A stretch of 64,000 bases of DNA from Verrucomicrobiota bacterium (GTDB taxonomy: Bacteria; Verrucomicrobiota; Verrucomicrobiia; Chthoniobacterales; Terrimicrobiaceae), in contig JAPLTG010000015.1 in the NCBI GenBank assembly GCA_026398255.1, forward strand, positions 62,001 through 126,000, written 5' to 3'. This document shows positions 16,817-31,000 of the stretch, one piece after another. The notes below the pieces were generated by a model. It was not told where the DNA came from and made no database searches. It saw only the letters and a program-made list of their open reading frames with translations. How positions within the stretch are numbered: the first letter of the stretch is position 1; each line of letters begins with the position of its first letter. The translations under genes were made by a program, and so were the position numbers.

Positions 16817-17422
16817 CTACCGCTGGATGGCGGCTTGGTCGCGAGGGGTGAGGACTATGGATTTGATGCGAATTTTGGGCAAGGGAAAATCGTCACTATT
16901 CGTCGGGGCCTTGCTGATTTCTTCGAGGACATCCAAGCCTTCGAGGACGGTGCCGAAGACGGTGTATTGGCCGTCGAACTTCGGCATGGGCGCGAGGCAG
17001 ACATAGAACTGGCTGCCGTTCGAGTTTTTGGCGGGGTTGATTTTGTCGGGGAGGCGGGCCATGGCGATGGCGCCTTTTTCATGCTTGAGACGGATTTCGG
17101 CGGGGAGCGTCCAGCCCGGGCCACCGGTTCCGGTTTTGTCACCCTGACCGCGGCGGCTGGCGGGATCGCCGGTCTGGACAAGCGTTCCGGGGAAGGCGCG
17201 GTGGAATCGGAGGCCGTTGTAGAATTTTTTTTGGATGAGTTTTTTGAAGTTCTCAACGGTGTAGGGAGCGGAGTCGTCGTGGAGGCCGATGATGACTTGG
17301 CGGGGTAGCTTTTCCTTGGGGAATTGGATTTGGACGACGGCGACTTCGGGGCCGAGATTGGCGGCGCGGGCGGGGATGGCGGCGAGAAGCGCGAGGAAAA
17401 GGGCGGTGGCGAGTGTTTTCAT
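16817..17422 (-). CDS. periplasmic cyclophilin-type peptidyl-prolyl isomerase
   Basis: 201 aa. Residues 1-20 are a signal peptide ending ARA, so it is exported. The cyclophilin core shows FHRAFPGTLVQTGDP with the catalytic Arg, NSNGSQFYVCLAP, and LDVLEEI near the end. The usual Trp of human cyclophilin is replaced by the KFDGQYTVFG form common in bacteria. It overlaps ygfZ by ATGA and precedes tRNA-Tyr. With the parvulin lipoprotein two genes upstream it forms part of an envelope-folding string. Confidence 0.92.
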   Translation of the reverse strand: MKTLATALFLALLAAIPARAANLGPEVAVVQIQFPKEKLPRQVIIGLHDDSAPYTVENFKKLIQKKFYNGLRFHRAFPGTLVQTGDPASRRGQGDKTGTGGPGWTLPAEIRLKHEKGAIAMARLPDKINPAKNSNGSQFYVCLAPMPKFDGQYTVFGTVLEGLDVLEEISKAPTNSDDFPLPKIRIKSIVLTPRDQAAIQR

Positions 17423-18357
17423 AAAATGGGAAATTCTCGGCGTTCGACTTCGCCTAGCGTGCAGCCGGTTTTATCGGCGACTTCGAAGCGCGGGAGGCTT
17501 TCGAACTGTCGCTTGAGATATCCGAGGGCGGCGGTTTGCGCCATGTCAAAATGGCGGGCGTGGCTGGTCAGCGTGCCGGCGGCGGTGGAGGGTTCGCCGG
17601 GGAGACGCAGAAAAAGAGGGACGCCGGAAGGGAGTTCAAGGGAACCGAGAAAACCATGGAGGCGTTTGTTCACGCGGCCGACGCTCTTAAGGCGCGAGAC
17701 GGTTTCCTGGCCGACATAGCAGCCTTTGTCGAAATCGACTGCGCGGTCTTCGAGTCGGGCTTCCTGCGGGAGGGTGTCTTCGGAGAGTTCGCGTCCCCAG
17801 ATCGGCACGCCGTGAAGGATGCGGAGGAGTTCGATTTCCTCGGGAGAAAATTCGCGGAGATCGGTGGGTTTTTCTTGGGAATCGATGCCGAAGAGGCCGA
17901 GGCGTTCGATGGTTAGTGCGGGGTTCGCAGGATTAAGAGAGTCGCTCCGGCCCTGACAAGCAGGGCCCTCCTGGGCGTTTGGTTGTGCAGGAGCGATGAG
18001 GTGGTAGAGAGGCTCGGGGGCTGGCAGCGGGAGGAGCTCCACATCGTCGGCGATGATGTAACGCTCGAGGCGGGCTTGGATATTTTCTGCAAGCTCCGCG
18101 GGACCTTCGACCACGAGTGAATCGTTAGACCGCCAGACTTGGAGGAGGGCGCAGAGTTTTCCCTTCGCATTGAGAAGGCAGGCGGGGCGGGCTTTTCCGG
18201 GCGTGAGGCGGGAGATGTCGATGCTCACTTGGCCATTGAGGTATCGGATTGCGTCAGGGCCCCGGAGTGCGAAACGAACGCGGTCGGTGACTTGGAAGTA
18301 GCCGGAAAGCGGGGCGGTGGACGACACGGAGGTCGTCCCTCCAGGGGAAGCGTTCAT
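17419..18357 (-). CDS. ygfZ: YgfZ/GcvT-fold folate-binding protein
   Basis: 312 aa from the ATG at 18357, fixed by an ATGA overlap with the dehydrogenase gene. The signature KGCYVGQE lies near residue 210, followed by TVSRLKSVGRVNKRL. YgfZ proteins use tetrahydrofolate to support maintenance of certain Fe-S enzymes such as MiaB. Unusually, residues about 129-138 (EGPACQGRSD) are encoded by a 25-bp palindromic repeat that also occurs in a non-coding gap at 45980-46053. The first codons (PGGTTSVSST) also come from a palindrome-like stretch. Both are in frame and likely lie in loops. Confidence 0.9.
   Translation of the reverse strand: MNASPGGTTSVSSTAPLSGYFQVTDRVRFALRGPDAIRYLNGQVSIDISRLTPGKARPACLLNAKGKLCALLQVWRSNDSLVVEGPAELAENIQARLERYIIADDVELLPLPAPEPLYHLIAPAQPNAQEGPACQGRSDSLNPANPALTIERLGLFGIDSQEKPTDLREFSPEEIELLRILHGVPIWGRELSEDTLPQEARLEDRAVDFDKGCYVGQETVSRLKSVGRVNKRLHGFLGSLELPSGVPLFLRLPGEPSTAAGTLTSHARHFDMAQTAALGYLKRQFESLPRFEVADKTGCTLGEVERREFPIL
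17947..17971. repeat. 25-bp REP-like palindromic repeat inside ygfZ
   Basis: It begins CCGGCCCTGACAAGC and ends CAGGGCCCTCC, with arms GGCCCTG and CAGGGCC around ACAAG. Two copies that match except at a few compensating arm positions lie at 45980-46004 (inverted) and 46029-46053. Confidence 0.85.
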
Positions 18358-19334
18358 TTTTTCCAGCCCAGGAGGCCCCAGAGGTTGGCCAGGCTTTTGA
18401 CCGGAGCGGGGTTCGACGGCGATTCGCCGGAGGGCAATTCCCCCCAGGGAGCGGGTTCGGAGTTTTGCGGGTTGCGACCTGTGTAGCCGTAGAAGCGGGA
18501 CAAGACGGAGAAATCCTCCTCGCCCCATCCGCGCTGGAGACCAGCCATGGCCATGCCGGCGAAGGCCGAGGCAGCGGGGAGTTCGACATCCTTGTCCTCT
18601 GCCATGGCGAGGGCGATTTGGATGTCTTTGAACATATTTTTGAGTGAAAAGCGTGGCTCGAAATCGCCGCTGAGGATGCCGGGGAGTTTCATGTCGATGA
18701 CGCCGGATCGGGCGGCGTTATTTTCGAGAGCGAGGGAGAGTTTGGTGAGGTCCACCCCGTGCCGGTCGAGAAGGGCAAGGGCCTCCGTGAGGGCGGCAAT
18801 CTGCGTGGCGGAGATGACATTCGTGGCGACCTTCATGGCCGATGCATGGCCGATGGCGCCGATGTGGAGGATTTGCTTCGCAGCGACCTCGAGAACTGGA
18901 CGAACGGTCTGCAAGACCTCCTCGTCACCGCCGATGTAATAAATCAACTCCCCTCGCCCAGCGGCGTCGCGGCTGCCGGTGAATGGGGCATCGAGAAAAG
19001 AGGCTTGGCGATCTTTGACGATTTCCGCGGCCTCGAGGGTCTCGGCGGGCGATACGGTCGAGTGATTGATCACGACATGGGCCGGGGTGAGGGCGGGGGC
19101 CATGTTGCGGATGACGGAAAGGAGCGCCTCGCCATTCGAGACAAAAATCTGAATGAACCTGGAGGCCTCCGCGACCTCGGCCGGGGAGCTGAGGAAATTC
19201 GGCTCTGGCCGCACGGTGCGGTTCCAGAGCCAAACCGGGTAGCCCGCGCGGCGGAGATTCGCCACGACGCGGCTACCGATGATTCCCAACCCGATGACGC
19301 CGACGGCCGAGTTCACAGGCTTTTCGGCGGTCAT
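18354..19334 (-). CDS. beta-hydroxyacid dehydrogenase (3-hydroxyisobutyrate dehydrogenase family)
   Basis: 326 aa. The Rossmann motif VGVIGLGIIGSRVVANL is at residues ~11-28, then NRT (NADP-type), and NHSTVSPAET matches the substrate loop. The catalytic Lys lies in SAMKVATN near residue 170. The family reduces or oxidises short beta-hydroxyacids or semialdehydes; the substrate cannot be assigned. The last ~30 residues form a Pro/Ser-rich tail longer than usual. It starts 6 bp after the parvulin gene and overlaps ygfZ. Confidence 0.9.
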   Translation of the reverse strand: MTAEKPVNSAVGVIGLGIIGSRVVANLRRAGYPVWLWNRTVRPEPNFLSSPAEVAEASRFIQIFVSNGEALLSVIRNMAPALTPAHVVINHSTVSPAETLEAAEIVKDRQASFLDAPFTGSRDAAGRGELIYYIGGDEEVLQTVRPVLEVAAKQILHIGAIGHASAMKVATNVISATQIAALTEALALLDRHGVDLTKLSLALENNAARSGVIDMKLPGILSGDFEPRFSLKNMFKDIQIALAMAEDKDVELPAASAFAGMAMAGLQRGWGEEDFSVLSRFYGYTGRNPQNSEPAPWGELPSGESPSNPAPVKSLANLWGLLGWKK

Positions 19335-19340
19335 TCGGGA

Positions 19341-20561
19341 TTAGTTCGAGGCGGGCTGGGATGCTGCTGCGGGAGCTGGCGCAGCGGATTCAACCGCAGG
19401 AAGGAAGGTCTGGATTTTGGCTGAGTCCTTGAGGTCCTTCATCACCTTCTGCACCGCTTCGCGCTGGCGCGTGGATTTGAGGTAAGAGGTGATTTGGTTA
19501 TTCACTTCGTCGAAGGGCACGGTGCCGGCGGCTTTCTTGTCGGTGACCTTGATGACATGCCAGCCGAATTGGGTTTTTACGGGCTCGCTGATGTCATTGA
19601 GATTCGCGGCGAAGGCGGCGTTTGCGAATTCGGGCACCATGCGGTCTTTCGGGAAAAATCCGAGGTCGCCACCGGATTCCTTGGCACCGGGCTCCTCGGA
19701 GAGTTCCTTGGCGAGCGTGGTGAAATCCTCGCCTCCCTTGGCGCGGGCGGCGGCTTTTTGGGCGGCTTCTTGTTTCTCCTTCACGACCTCGGGAGCGGCA
19801 TCGGCATCCACCATGAAAAGGATGTGGCTGGCTTTGACGGTCTCGGGCTGCTCGAACTCCTTGAGGTTCGATTCGTAGAAGGACTTCGCATCGGCGTCGG
19901 TCACATCGGGAGTCTTGACTTGGGATTCCATCCAGCGGCGGATTTTCAATTCTTCGCGAACATCACTTTGGAGTTTCTCGGGAGTCATTCCGGCCTGCTT
20001 CATCTGGGTGTCGAAGATGGCCTCGTCAGGGAATTGGGATTTGAATTTTTTGATCTCGGCCTCGACATCCTCGCTCGTGATTTCCTCTTTCGAGGCGGCG
20101 TCGAGAAGGAGTTGGCGGTCGATCAAGTCATTCAACAGCTGGGTGTAGCCGCCGAGTTGTTGGGCGGAGGAGAGATCGGCGACATTCATGCCGGAGGATT
20201 GCACGGCGGCGTTGAAGATGTCTTGGAGCTGGGTGCGGGTGATGTCCTTGCCGTTGACGGTCGCGACGACCTCGGGGAGTTCGATCGGCTTGGCATCGGC
20301 TGCTGGTTTTTGCTCGGCAGCGGGCTCATCAGCGGAGGGAGCGGCTGGCGTGGTTTCTGCCGGAGCAGGAACAGGAGCGGTGGCGGGCGCTGGCGTGGTT
20401 TCCACTGAAGCTGGAGCGGCTTGGGCAGGCGCCTCGGTGGCTGGAGCGGCTTCAGGCTTGGGAGCGGTTTCGGCGGGAGCTGGTGGCTTGCAGGCCGGGA
20501 GCGCCAAGAGGCCGGTGGCGATAGCGGTGGCAAGTGTGGCGCGGGTCGTTGGGAATTTCAT
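19341..20561 (-). CDS. parvulin-type peptidyl-prolyl isomerase lipoprotein
   Basis: 406 aa. The lipoprotein signal peptide ends in LPAC with Cys24. A Pro/Ala/Thr/Glu-rich spacer spans about 25-95, which would hold the foldase away from the membrane. A SurA-N-like chaperone helical domain (from VATVNGKDITRTQL) follows, then the rotamase domain starting VKASHILF and including GGDLGFFPKDRMVPEF and FGWHVIKV. It acts on outer-membrane or periplasmic proteins. It starts a short operon with the dehydrogenase, ygfZ and cyclophilin genes. Confidence 0.9.
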   Translation of the reverse strand: MKFPTTRATLATAIATGLLALPACKPPAPAETAPKPEAAPATEAPAQAAPASVETTPAPATAPVPAPAETTPAAPSADEPAAEQKPAADAKPIELPEVVATVNGKDITRTQLQDIFNAAVQSSGMNVADLSSAQQLGGYTQLLNDLIDRQLLLDAASKEEITSEDVEAEIKKFKSQFPDEAIFDTQMKQAGMTPEKLQSDVREELKIRRWMESQVKTPDVTDADAKSFYESNLKEFEQPETVKASHILFMVDADAAPEVVKEKQEAAQKAAARAKGGEDFTTLAKELSEEPGAKESGGDLGFFPKDRMVPEFANAAFAANLNDISEPVKTQFGWHVIKVTDKKAAGTVPFDEVNNQITSYLKSTRQREAVQKVMKDLKDSAKIQTFLPAVESAAPAPAAASQPASN

Positions 20562-20733
20562 GTTTGGAATGGAATTGAGCGGTTTGTCTTCTCACGGCTG
20601 GTGGGCAAATGCCACTTTTTTCTGTTTGAGGACGGATGGGGTTTTGACCTCAAAAAATCAGGCTGGACGGAAAAAATCGTCTTTGGGCGTTATCGAAACA
20701 CGTTCCGTGTTCCGCTACCGGCGAAAGAGGAAA

Positions 20734-22344
20734 TCAACCGGCCGTGAGGGCGAAGCGTTCGGAGCCGAGGAGTCCGGATTTTTCGAGGAAGTAATCGTAG
20801 CCGCCGGGGTAGGAGGTGACTTGGCCGGCGTTGATGTGGAGGATTCGGTTGGCGAGCTTTCGGATGAAGTGCACATCGTGGGAGATGAAGACGAGGGTGC
20901 CTTCGTAGGCTTCGAGCGCGAGGACGAGCGATTCGACGGTGAGGATGTCGAGGTGGGTGGTCGGCTCGTCCATCAGGAGAATGTTGGGGGGATTGACGAG
21001 GAACTTGACGAGGTTGAGGCGGGTTTTTTCGCCACCGCTGAGGACGGCGGTTTTTTTGAGGATGTCGTCTCGCTTGAAAAGGAAGGAGCCAAGGATGCTG
21101 CGGGCCTCGTCTTCGCGGAGGGCGCCGTTGGTGGAGAGGATTTCGTCGAGTAGGGAGTTATTGGGATTGAGCGTGGCGGCGCGGTGCTGGCTGAAGTAGC
21201 CGATCTTGGAGTTGCTGCCGTAGGTGAGTTTGCCTTTTTGAAATTCGACTTCGCCGGCGAGGATTTTGATGAGGGTGGATTTGCCGGCGCCGTTGGGTCC
21301 GACGAGGGCGACGCGTTCGCCACGTTCGACTTGGAGGTCGAGGCCGCGATAGACGACATGGTTGCCGTAGGCCATGTGGACGCCCTCGAGCAGGACGGAG
21401 CGCTGACCGCCGCGTTCGGGTTGGGGGATGCGGAAGCGGAAAGGTTTTTTCGGCGGCTCGGGGCGCTCGATTTTTTCCATGCGCTCGATCTGCTTCAGCT
21501 TGCTCTGGGCCTGGGCGGCCTTCGAGGAGACGGAGCGGAAGCGGTCGGCGAATTCCTGGAGCGCGGTGATTTCCTTTTGCTGGTTTTTGTAGGCAGCGGC
21601 TTGGATTTCGTAATTGCGCTCGCGCTGGTCCATCGCGGCGGAGTAGTTGCCGGAGTAGTGGACGAGTTTTTTGGCGGAGATTTCGTAAACGCCGTCGATG
21701 AGGGCGTCCATGAATTCGAGATCGTGGGAGATGAGCAGGAGGGCGCTGGAGCAGGTTTTGAGATACTGCTGGAGCCAGAGGAGGGAGAGGAGGTCGAGGT
21801 GGTTGGTGGGTTCGTCGAGGAGGAGGAGGTCGGGCTCCATGACGAGGAGGCGGGCGAGATGAGCGCGCATGACCCAGCCGCCGCTGAGTTCCTTGGCGGG
21901 GCGGGACCAATCGGTCTCGCGGTAGCCGAGGCCGGTGAGCATTTTTTTCGCGCGGGCTTCGACCTGGGGGTTGGAGAGGGCTTCGTGTTTCGCGTGGGCC
22001 TCGAGGTAGGTGGCGCTGGAGACATCGCCGGCGGCTTCGCAGGCGGCGAGGGTTTTTTCGAGGGCCTGGACTTCCCCCGCGCGGCCGGTGGTGATGTCGA
22101 GGGCGGTTTCGGAACCGACGGCTTCGGCTTCCTGCGGGAGGTAGCCGAGGGTGGTCCATTCGTCGCGCTGGATGGTGCCGGCATCGGCCTCATCGCGGCC
22201 AAGGATGAGGGAGAAAATGGTGGATTTGCCCGCGCCGTTGGGGCCGACGAGCGCGATGCGCTCGCCGTAGTTGACCTGCATGTCGGCCTCCTCGAAGAGG
22301 AGTCGGCCGCCGTGGGATTTTTTGAGGTTGCGGATGGTCAGCAT
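20734..22344 (-). CDS. ABC-F family ATPase (ribosome-associated type)
   Basis: 536 aa from the ATG at 22344 (MLTIRNLKKSHGG), the usual ABC-F start; an in-frame upstream extension is low-complexity and unlikely. There are two nucleotide-binding domains, each with Walker A GPNGAGKST (first at 34-42). The signatures are LSGGW and LSGGEKTR, and the Walker B motifs LLLLDEPTNHLD and LLMDEPTTHLD. A charged ~80-residue linker joins them. There are no membrane segments. ABC-F proteins act in ribosome E-site translation control or antibiotic protection. It lies downstream of rpsB-tsf on the same strand. Confidence 0.93.
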   Translation of the reverse strand: MLTIRNLKKSHGGRLLFEEADMQVNYGERIALVGPNGAGKSTIFSLILGRDEADAGTIQRDEWTTLGYLPQEAEAVGSETALDITTGRAGEVQALEKTLAACEAAGDVSSATYLEAHAKHEALSNPQVEARAKKMLTGLGYRETDWSRPAKELSGGWVMRAHLARLLVMEPDLLLLDEPTNHLDLLSLLWLQQYLKTCSSALLLISHDLEFMDALIDGVYEISAKKLVHYSGNYSAAMDQRERNYEIQAAAYKNQQKEITALQEFADRFRSVSSKAAQAQSKLKQIERMEKIERPEPPKKPFRFRIPQPERGGQRSVLLEGVHMAYGNHVVYRGLDLQVERGERVALVGPNGAGKSTLIKILAGEVEFQKGKLTYGSNSKIGYFSQHRAATLNPNNSLLDEILSTNGALREDEARSILGSFLFKRDDILKKTAVLSGGEKTRLNLVKFLVNPPNILLMDEPTTHLDILTVESLVLALEAYEGTLVFISHDVHFIRKLANRILHINAGQVTSYPGGYDYFLEKSGLLGSERFALTAG

Positions 22345-22489
22345 GGACGCGGGAGTAGATCGCGGATGGGGGTGGGAATCAAGTCGGGCGGCAAGGGCAC
22401 GAGGCCGCACCCGAAATCACTCGGGGGCGGGTGCTATCCTAGGGATCTTGGTGGGCGGGGCGCCCACGCTCCTTGAGGGCGAAAGAAGG

Positions 22490-23089
22490 TTAGGCGAGTT
22501 CTTCGCCGACGCCGTAGCGGGTAAAGCGGCGGATGATGATATTCTCGCCGAGTTCCGCGATTTTCGACTTCACGAGGTCCTCGATGGTGACATCGGGATT
22601 CTTGATGAAGGACTGCTCGAGCAGGCAGATCGTGCTGTAGAATTTGTCGATTTTGCCATCGACGATTTTGTCCACAATGTTGGCGGGCTTGCCGACGACT
22701 TGGGCTGCAGCGATTTCACGCTCTTTGGTGATGAGGGCTTCTGGCACCTGGGCGCGGGTGACATAGAGCGGATGCGCGGCGGCGATGTGAAGGGTGATGT
22801 CCTTCACGAAGTCGCGGAAGTTGTCGTTCTTGGCGACAAAGTCGGTTTCGCAGTTGATCTCGACGAGGACGCCGACCTTGCCCTGCATGTGAATGTAGGA
22901 GGCGATCGTTCCTTCTTTGGCGGCGCGGTCGGCTTTCTTGCCGGCGCTGGCGATGCCTTTTTTACGAAGGAATTCTTCGGCGGCGGCGAGGTCCCCACCG
23001 GTTTCGGCGAGGGCTTTTTTGCAATCCATCATTCCCGCGTTGGTTTTTTCGCGGAGTTCTTTGACGAGTGCGGCAGAGATTTCGGACAT
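22490..23089 (-). CDS. tsf: elongation factor Ts, short form
   Basis: 199 aa, the short EF-Ts type as in Thermus (E. coli is 283 aa). The N-terminal UBA-like domain carries VKELREKTNAGMMDCKKAL, and the core has INCETDFVAKND, the segment that contacts EF-Tu. The protein is nucleotide-exchange factor for EF-Tu. It follows rpsB by about 54 bp, the usual pairing. No Shine-Dalgarno is visible before the ATG. Confidence 0.97.
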   Translation of the reverse strand: MSEISAALVKELREKTNAGMMDCKKALAETGGDLAAAEEFLRKKGIASAGKKADRAAKEGTIASYIHMQGKVGVLVEINCETDFVAKNDNFRDFVKDITLHIAAAHPLYVTRAQVPEALITKEREIAAAQVVGKPANIVDKIVDGKIDKFYSTICLLEQSFIKNPDVTIEDLVKSKIAELGENIIIRRFTRYGVGEELA

Positions 23090-23102
23090 AGTAATTTTGT
23101 GG

Positions 23103-23133
23103 GATCGGTCGGATCTGACGGACCGGTCGGATC
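23103..23133. repeat. tandem 13-bp repeats in the rpsB-tsf gap
   Basis: GATCGGTCGGATC (23103-23115) and GACCGGTCGGATC (23121-23133) differ at one base and are 18 bp apart. They fill most of the gap and can form short hairpins. Their function is unknown. Confidence 0.6.
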
Positions 23134-23143
23134 TTTTATTTTC

Positions 23144-23893
23144 TTACTCGGAGACGGCGGCGAGCTCGGGGGCGCGGGATTTGCCGCGGGTGCCTTTGGC
23201 CTCCATGATCGACTCGACGAGTTTGCCGAGGATCACGCGGATCGATCGGATGGCGTCGTCGTTGCCGGCGATGGGGTAATTGATTTTGTCGGGGTTGCAG
23301 TTGGTATCCACGATGGCGATGATCGGGATGCCGAGGCGGTTGGCTTCGGCGACGGCAATTTCCTCGCGGACGGTGTCGATGACGATCATCGCGGCGGGAA
23401 GTTTATCCATCTCGACGATACCGCCGAGATTGTGGAGGAGCTTGACTCCTTCACGGCGGATGCTCGAGGCCTCGGCTTTATTGATCTTGGCGAAGGCGGG
23501 GGATTTTTCCAGAGCCTGGATTTCCTTGAGACGGCCGACGCTGCGACGGATCGTGGTGAGGTTTGTGAGTGTGCCGCCGAGCCAGCGTTGATTCACATAG
23601 AACTGGCCAGTGGCCTCGGCTGCCTCGCGGATGGCTTCCTGGGCCTGCTTCTTGGTGCCGACGAGAAGAATCTTGCCGCCATCTTTGACGAGGCCCTTGA
23701 GGAAGGAAGTCGCATTGTCGAGTTGATCGATCGTGAGCTCGATATCGATGATGTAGATCGAGTTTTTTTCCTCGAGGATGTAATCGCGCATTTTCGGGTT
23801 CCATCGTTTGGTCTGGTGCCCGTAATGGACGCCGGCCTCGAGGAGCTCGGTCATGAGTTCGATGTTTGGTTGGGTGGCTGTGGATTCAGACAT
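23144..23893 (-). CDS. rpsB: 30S ribosomal protein S2
   Basis: 249 aa. Family blocks are present: [20 protein letters not shown], then [22 protein letters not shown] and [25 protein letters not shown]. It begins only 13 bp after the rpoC stop on the same strand, which places rpsB-tsf in the rpoBC transcription unit. That order is uncommon. No Shine-Dalgarno is visible. Confidence 0.98.
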   Translation of the reverse strand: MSESTATQPNIELMTELLEAGVHYGHQTKRWNPKMRDYILEEKNSIYIIDIELTIDQLDNATSFLKGLVKDGGKILLVGTKKQAQEAIREAAEATGQFYVNQRWLGGTLTNLTTIRRSVGRLKEIQALEKSPAFAKINKAEASSIRREGVKLLHNLGGIVEMDKLPAAMIVIDTVREEIAVAEANRLGIPIIAIVDTNCNPDKINYPIAGNDDAIRSIRVILGKLVESIMEAKGTRGKSRAPELAAVSE

Positions 23894-23906
23894 GATATGA
23901 TTTTAA

Positions 23907-28019
<4,113 letters not shown>

Positions 28020-28054
28020 GTGTGGAATGGTTCGTCAGTTTTTGGTGGTTGGGA

Positions 28055-31000
28055 TCAGGCGAGAGCGGCTTCGGTGAGGGACGGCTGTTTGCCGCCGACG
28101 CGAACATCGAGGCCGAGGCCCTGCATTTCCTTGATGAGCACATTGAAGGACTCCGGAGTGCCGGCTTCGAGCGAGTTGTCGCCCTTGACGATGCTCTCGT
28201 AAATGCGGGTGCGGCCGGCGACATCGTCGGACTTGACCGTGAGGAGTTCCTGGAGCGTGTAGGCGGCTCCGTAGGCTTGAAGCGCCCAGACTTCCATTTC
28301 TCCGAAACGCTGGCCACCGTATTGGGCCTTGCCTCCGAGCGGTTGCTGGGTGACGAGGCTGTAGGGTCCGACAGCGCGGGCGTGGATTTTGTCCGCGACC
28401 AAGTGGCCGAGCTTGAGCATGTAGATATAGCCGACAACGACATCTTGGTCGAAGGCGTCCCCGGTGAGGCCGTCGTAAAGCGTGGCCTTGCCGTTTTCCT
28501 TGATCCAAGTGTAGCCGTCCACCTTACTGGCTTCCTTGAGGTATTCGCGGATTTTCGATTCGGGAATGCCGTCGAAAACCGGAGTCGCGACCTTGAAACC
28601 AAGCGCCTTGGCAGCAACGCCGAGGTGGGTTTCAAGAACCTGGCCGACATTCATTCGGCTCGGCACACCGAGCGGATTGAGAACGATGTCCACAGGTGTG
28701 CCGTCCGCGAGGTAGGGCATATCCTCTTCGGGAACGATCTTGGCGACGACGCCTTTGTTTCCGTGGCGGCCGGCCATTTTGTCACCCACGCTGAGCTTGC
28801 GCTTGCTGGCGATGTAGACTTTGACCTGCTTGATGATGCCGGGGTCGATATCGTCCCCGCTCTCGATGCGGCCGAGGTTTTGGTCGCGCTCGTTGTCGAG
28901 GTCGACAAACTTGTGTTCGAACTGGCCGATGATCTCGTGGATTTTGTTCCGGATCGGGCTCGGGTCGATTTCGACATGGTTGTAAACACCCGCGAGCTTG
29001 CGAAGGAGTTGCTTCGTGATCTTGCGGTTCGCCGGGATGATGATCTCGCCGGTCTGGGCGTTCACCACATCAAGCGGGATTTTTTCGTTGAGGAGGATGT
29101 TCGAGAGCGCGGCGGTGAGTTGCTCGTGGAGGTCTTCTTTCCGCTTCTTGTGGTCCTCACCGATCATCTTTTGCTGACGCTTTGACTCGGATGGGGTCAT
29201 TTTGGTGCGGGTGACCTCTTTTTTCGAGGAGACCTTCACATCCATAACGATGCCGTAGGTGCCGGACGGAACAGTCAACGAGGTGTCTTTCACATCGGCT
29301 GCCTTTTCGCCGAAGATGGCGCGCAGGAGGCGCTCTTCGGGGGCGAGTTCGGTCTCGGATTTCGGAGTGATCTTGCCAACGAGGATGTCGCCGGGTTTGA
29401 CCTCTGCTCCGATGCGGATGACGCCGTCGCTGCCGAGGTTTTGGAGCGCTTCTTCGCTGACATTCGGAATGTCGCGGGTGATTTCCTCGGGGCCGAGCTT
29501 GGTGTCGCGGGCGCCGATCTCGAATTCATCGATGTGGATGGAGGTGTAGATGTCCTCCTTGACCACGCGCTTGGAAATGAGAATCGCGTCCTCGAAGTTA
29601 TAGCCGTTCCAAGACATGAAGGCGACGAGCACATTGCGACCGAGGGCGAGTTCGCCTTTTTCGGTGTTCGGTCCGTCGGCGATGACATCACCCTTCTTGA
29701 TCGATTGTCCCTTTTTGACGATCGGTTTTTGGTTGATGCAAGTGCTTGCGTTTGAGCGCATGAACTTGCGGAGCTCGTAAACGAACACGCCATTTTCGGG
29801 ATCGTGTTTGATTTTCTTTTTGCCTTCCGGGAGCGCGCCGTCCTTGGTGATGACGATCTGATTTGCGGTGACCGAGGCGACCTTGCCAGCGGATTCGGAG
29901 CAAATCACAGCGCGCGAGTCACGGGCGACGCGGCCTTCGATTCCGGTGCCGACGAGCGGCGAGTCGGAGGTGAGGAGCGGAACGCCTTGGCGTTGCATGT
30001 TCGAGCCCATGAGTGCACGGTTGGCGTCGTCATGCTCGAGGAACGGAATCAAGCCGGCCGCGACAGAGACGAGTTGCTTGGGTGAGACATCCATGTATTG
30101 CACTTTGGATGGCTCGACTTCCAAGAAGTCACCACGATAGCGGGCGGAAACTTTCTCTCCGGTGAGGTTGCCTTTGGCGTCCACCGTGGAGTTCGCCTGC
30201 GCGATGTAGAAGTTTTCGTCACGATCGCCGCTGAGGTATTCCACCTCATCGTGCACGCGGCCATTGGCCACCTTGCGGTAGGGCGTTTCGATGAAGCCGA
30301 AATCATTGATTCGGGCAAATGTGCTGAGTGAGCTGATCAGGCCGATGTTCGGGCCTTCGGGCGTCTCAATCGGGCAAATGCGGCCGTAGTGCGAAGGATG
30401 CACATCTCGAACCTCGAAGCCCGCGCGATCACGGCTGAGGCCTCCTGGCCCGAGGGCGGAGAGGCGGCGCTTGTGGGTGAGTTCCGACAGCGGATTCGTC
30501 TGATCCATGAACTGGCTCAGCTGCGAACGACCGAAGAAATCGCGAACGACGGCGCTGAGCGACTTGGGATTGATGAGCTTCTGCGGAGTGATCTGATCTG
30601 TGGTGGGATCAAACAGGGTCATGCGCTCGCGGACGAGACGCTCGGTGCGGGCGAGGCCCACGCGGCACTGATTCGCAAGAAGTTCGCCAACGGTGCGGAC
30701 GCGGCGGCTGCCGAGGTGATCGATGTCATCGGTCACGCCATCACCCGCGCGGAGGCGGACGAGATATTTCATCGCAGCGACGAAATCCTCCTTGGTGAGC
30801 GTGCGCTCCTCCTCGGAGACCTTGAGATCGAGTTTTTGGTTGATCTTGTGACGGCCGACGCGGCCGAGATCGTAGCGCTTGGCGTCAAAGAACAGGCGCT
30901 TGAGCATGCTGCGCGAGTTTTGAACGGTTGGTGGATCGCCAGGGCGGAGCTTGCGGTAGATGTCTTTGAGAGCCTCGTCCTCGTCGTGGGCGGGATCTTT

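Noticed and set aside
22451-22467. Terminator after tsf
   Set aside because: GTGGGC/GCCCAC forms only a 6-bp stem without a T-run on the minus strand; evidence is too weak.
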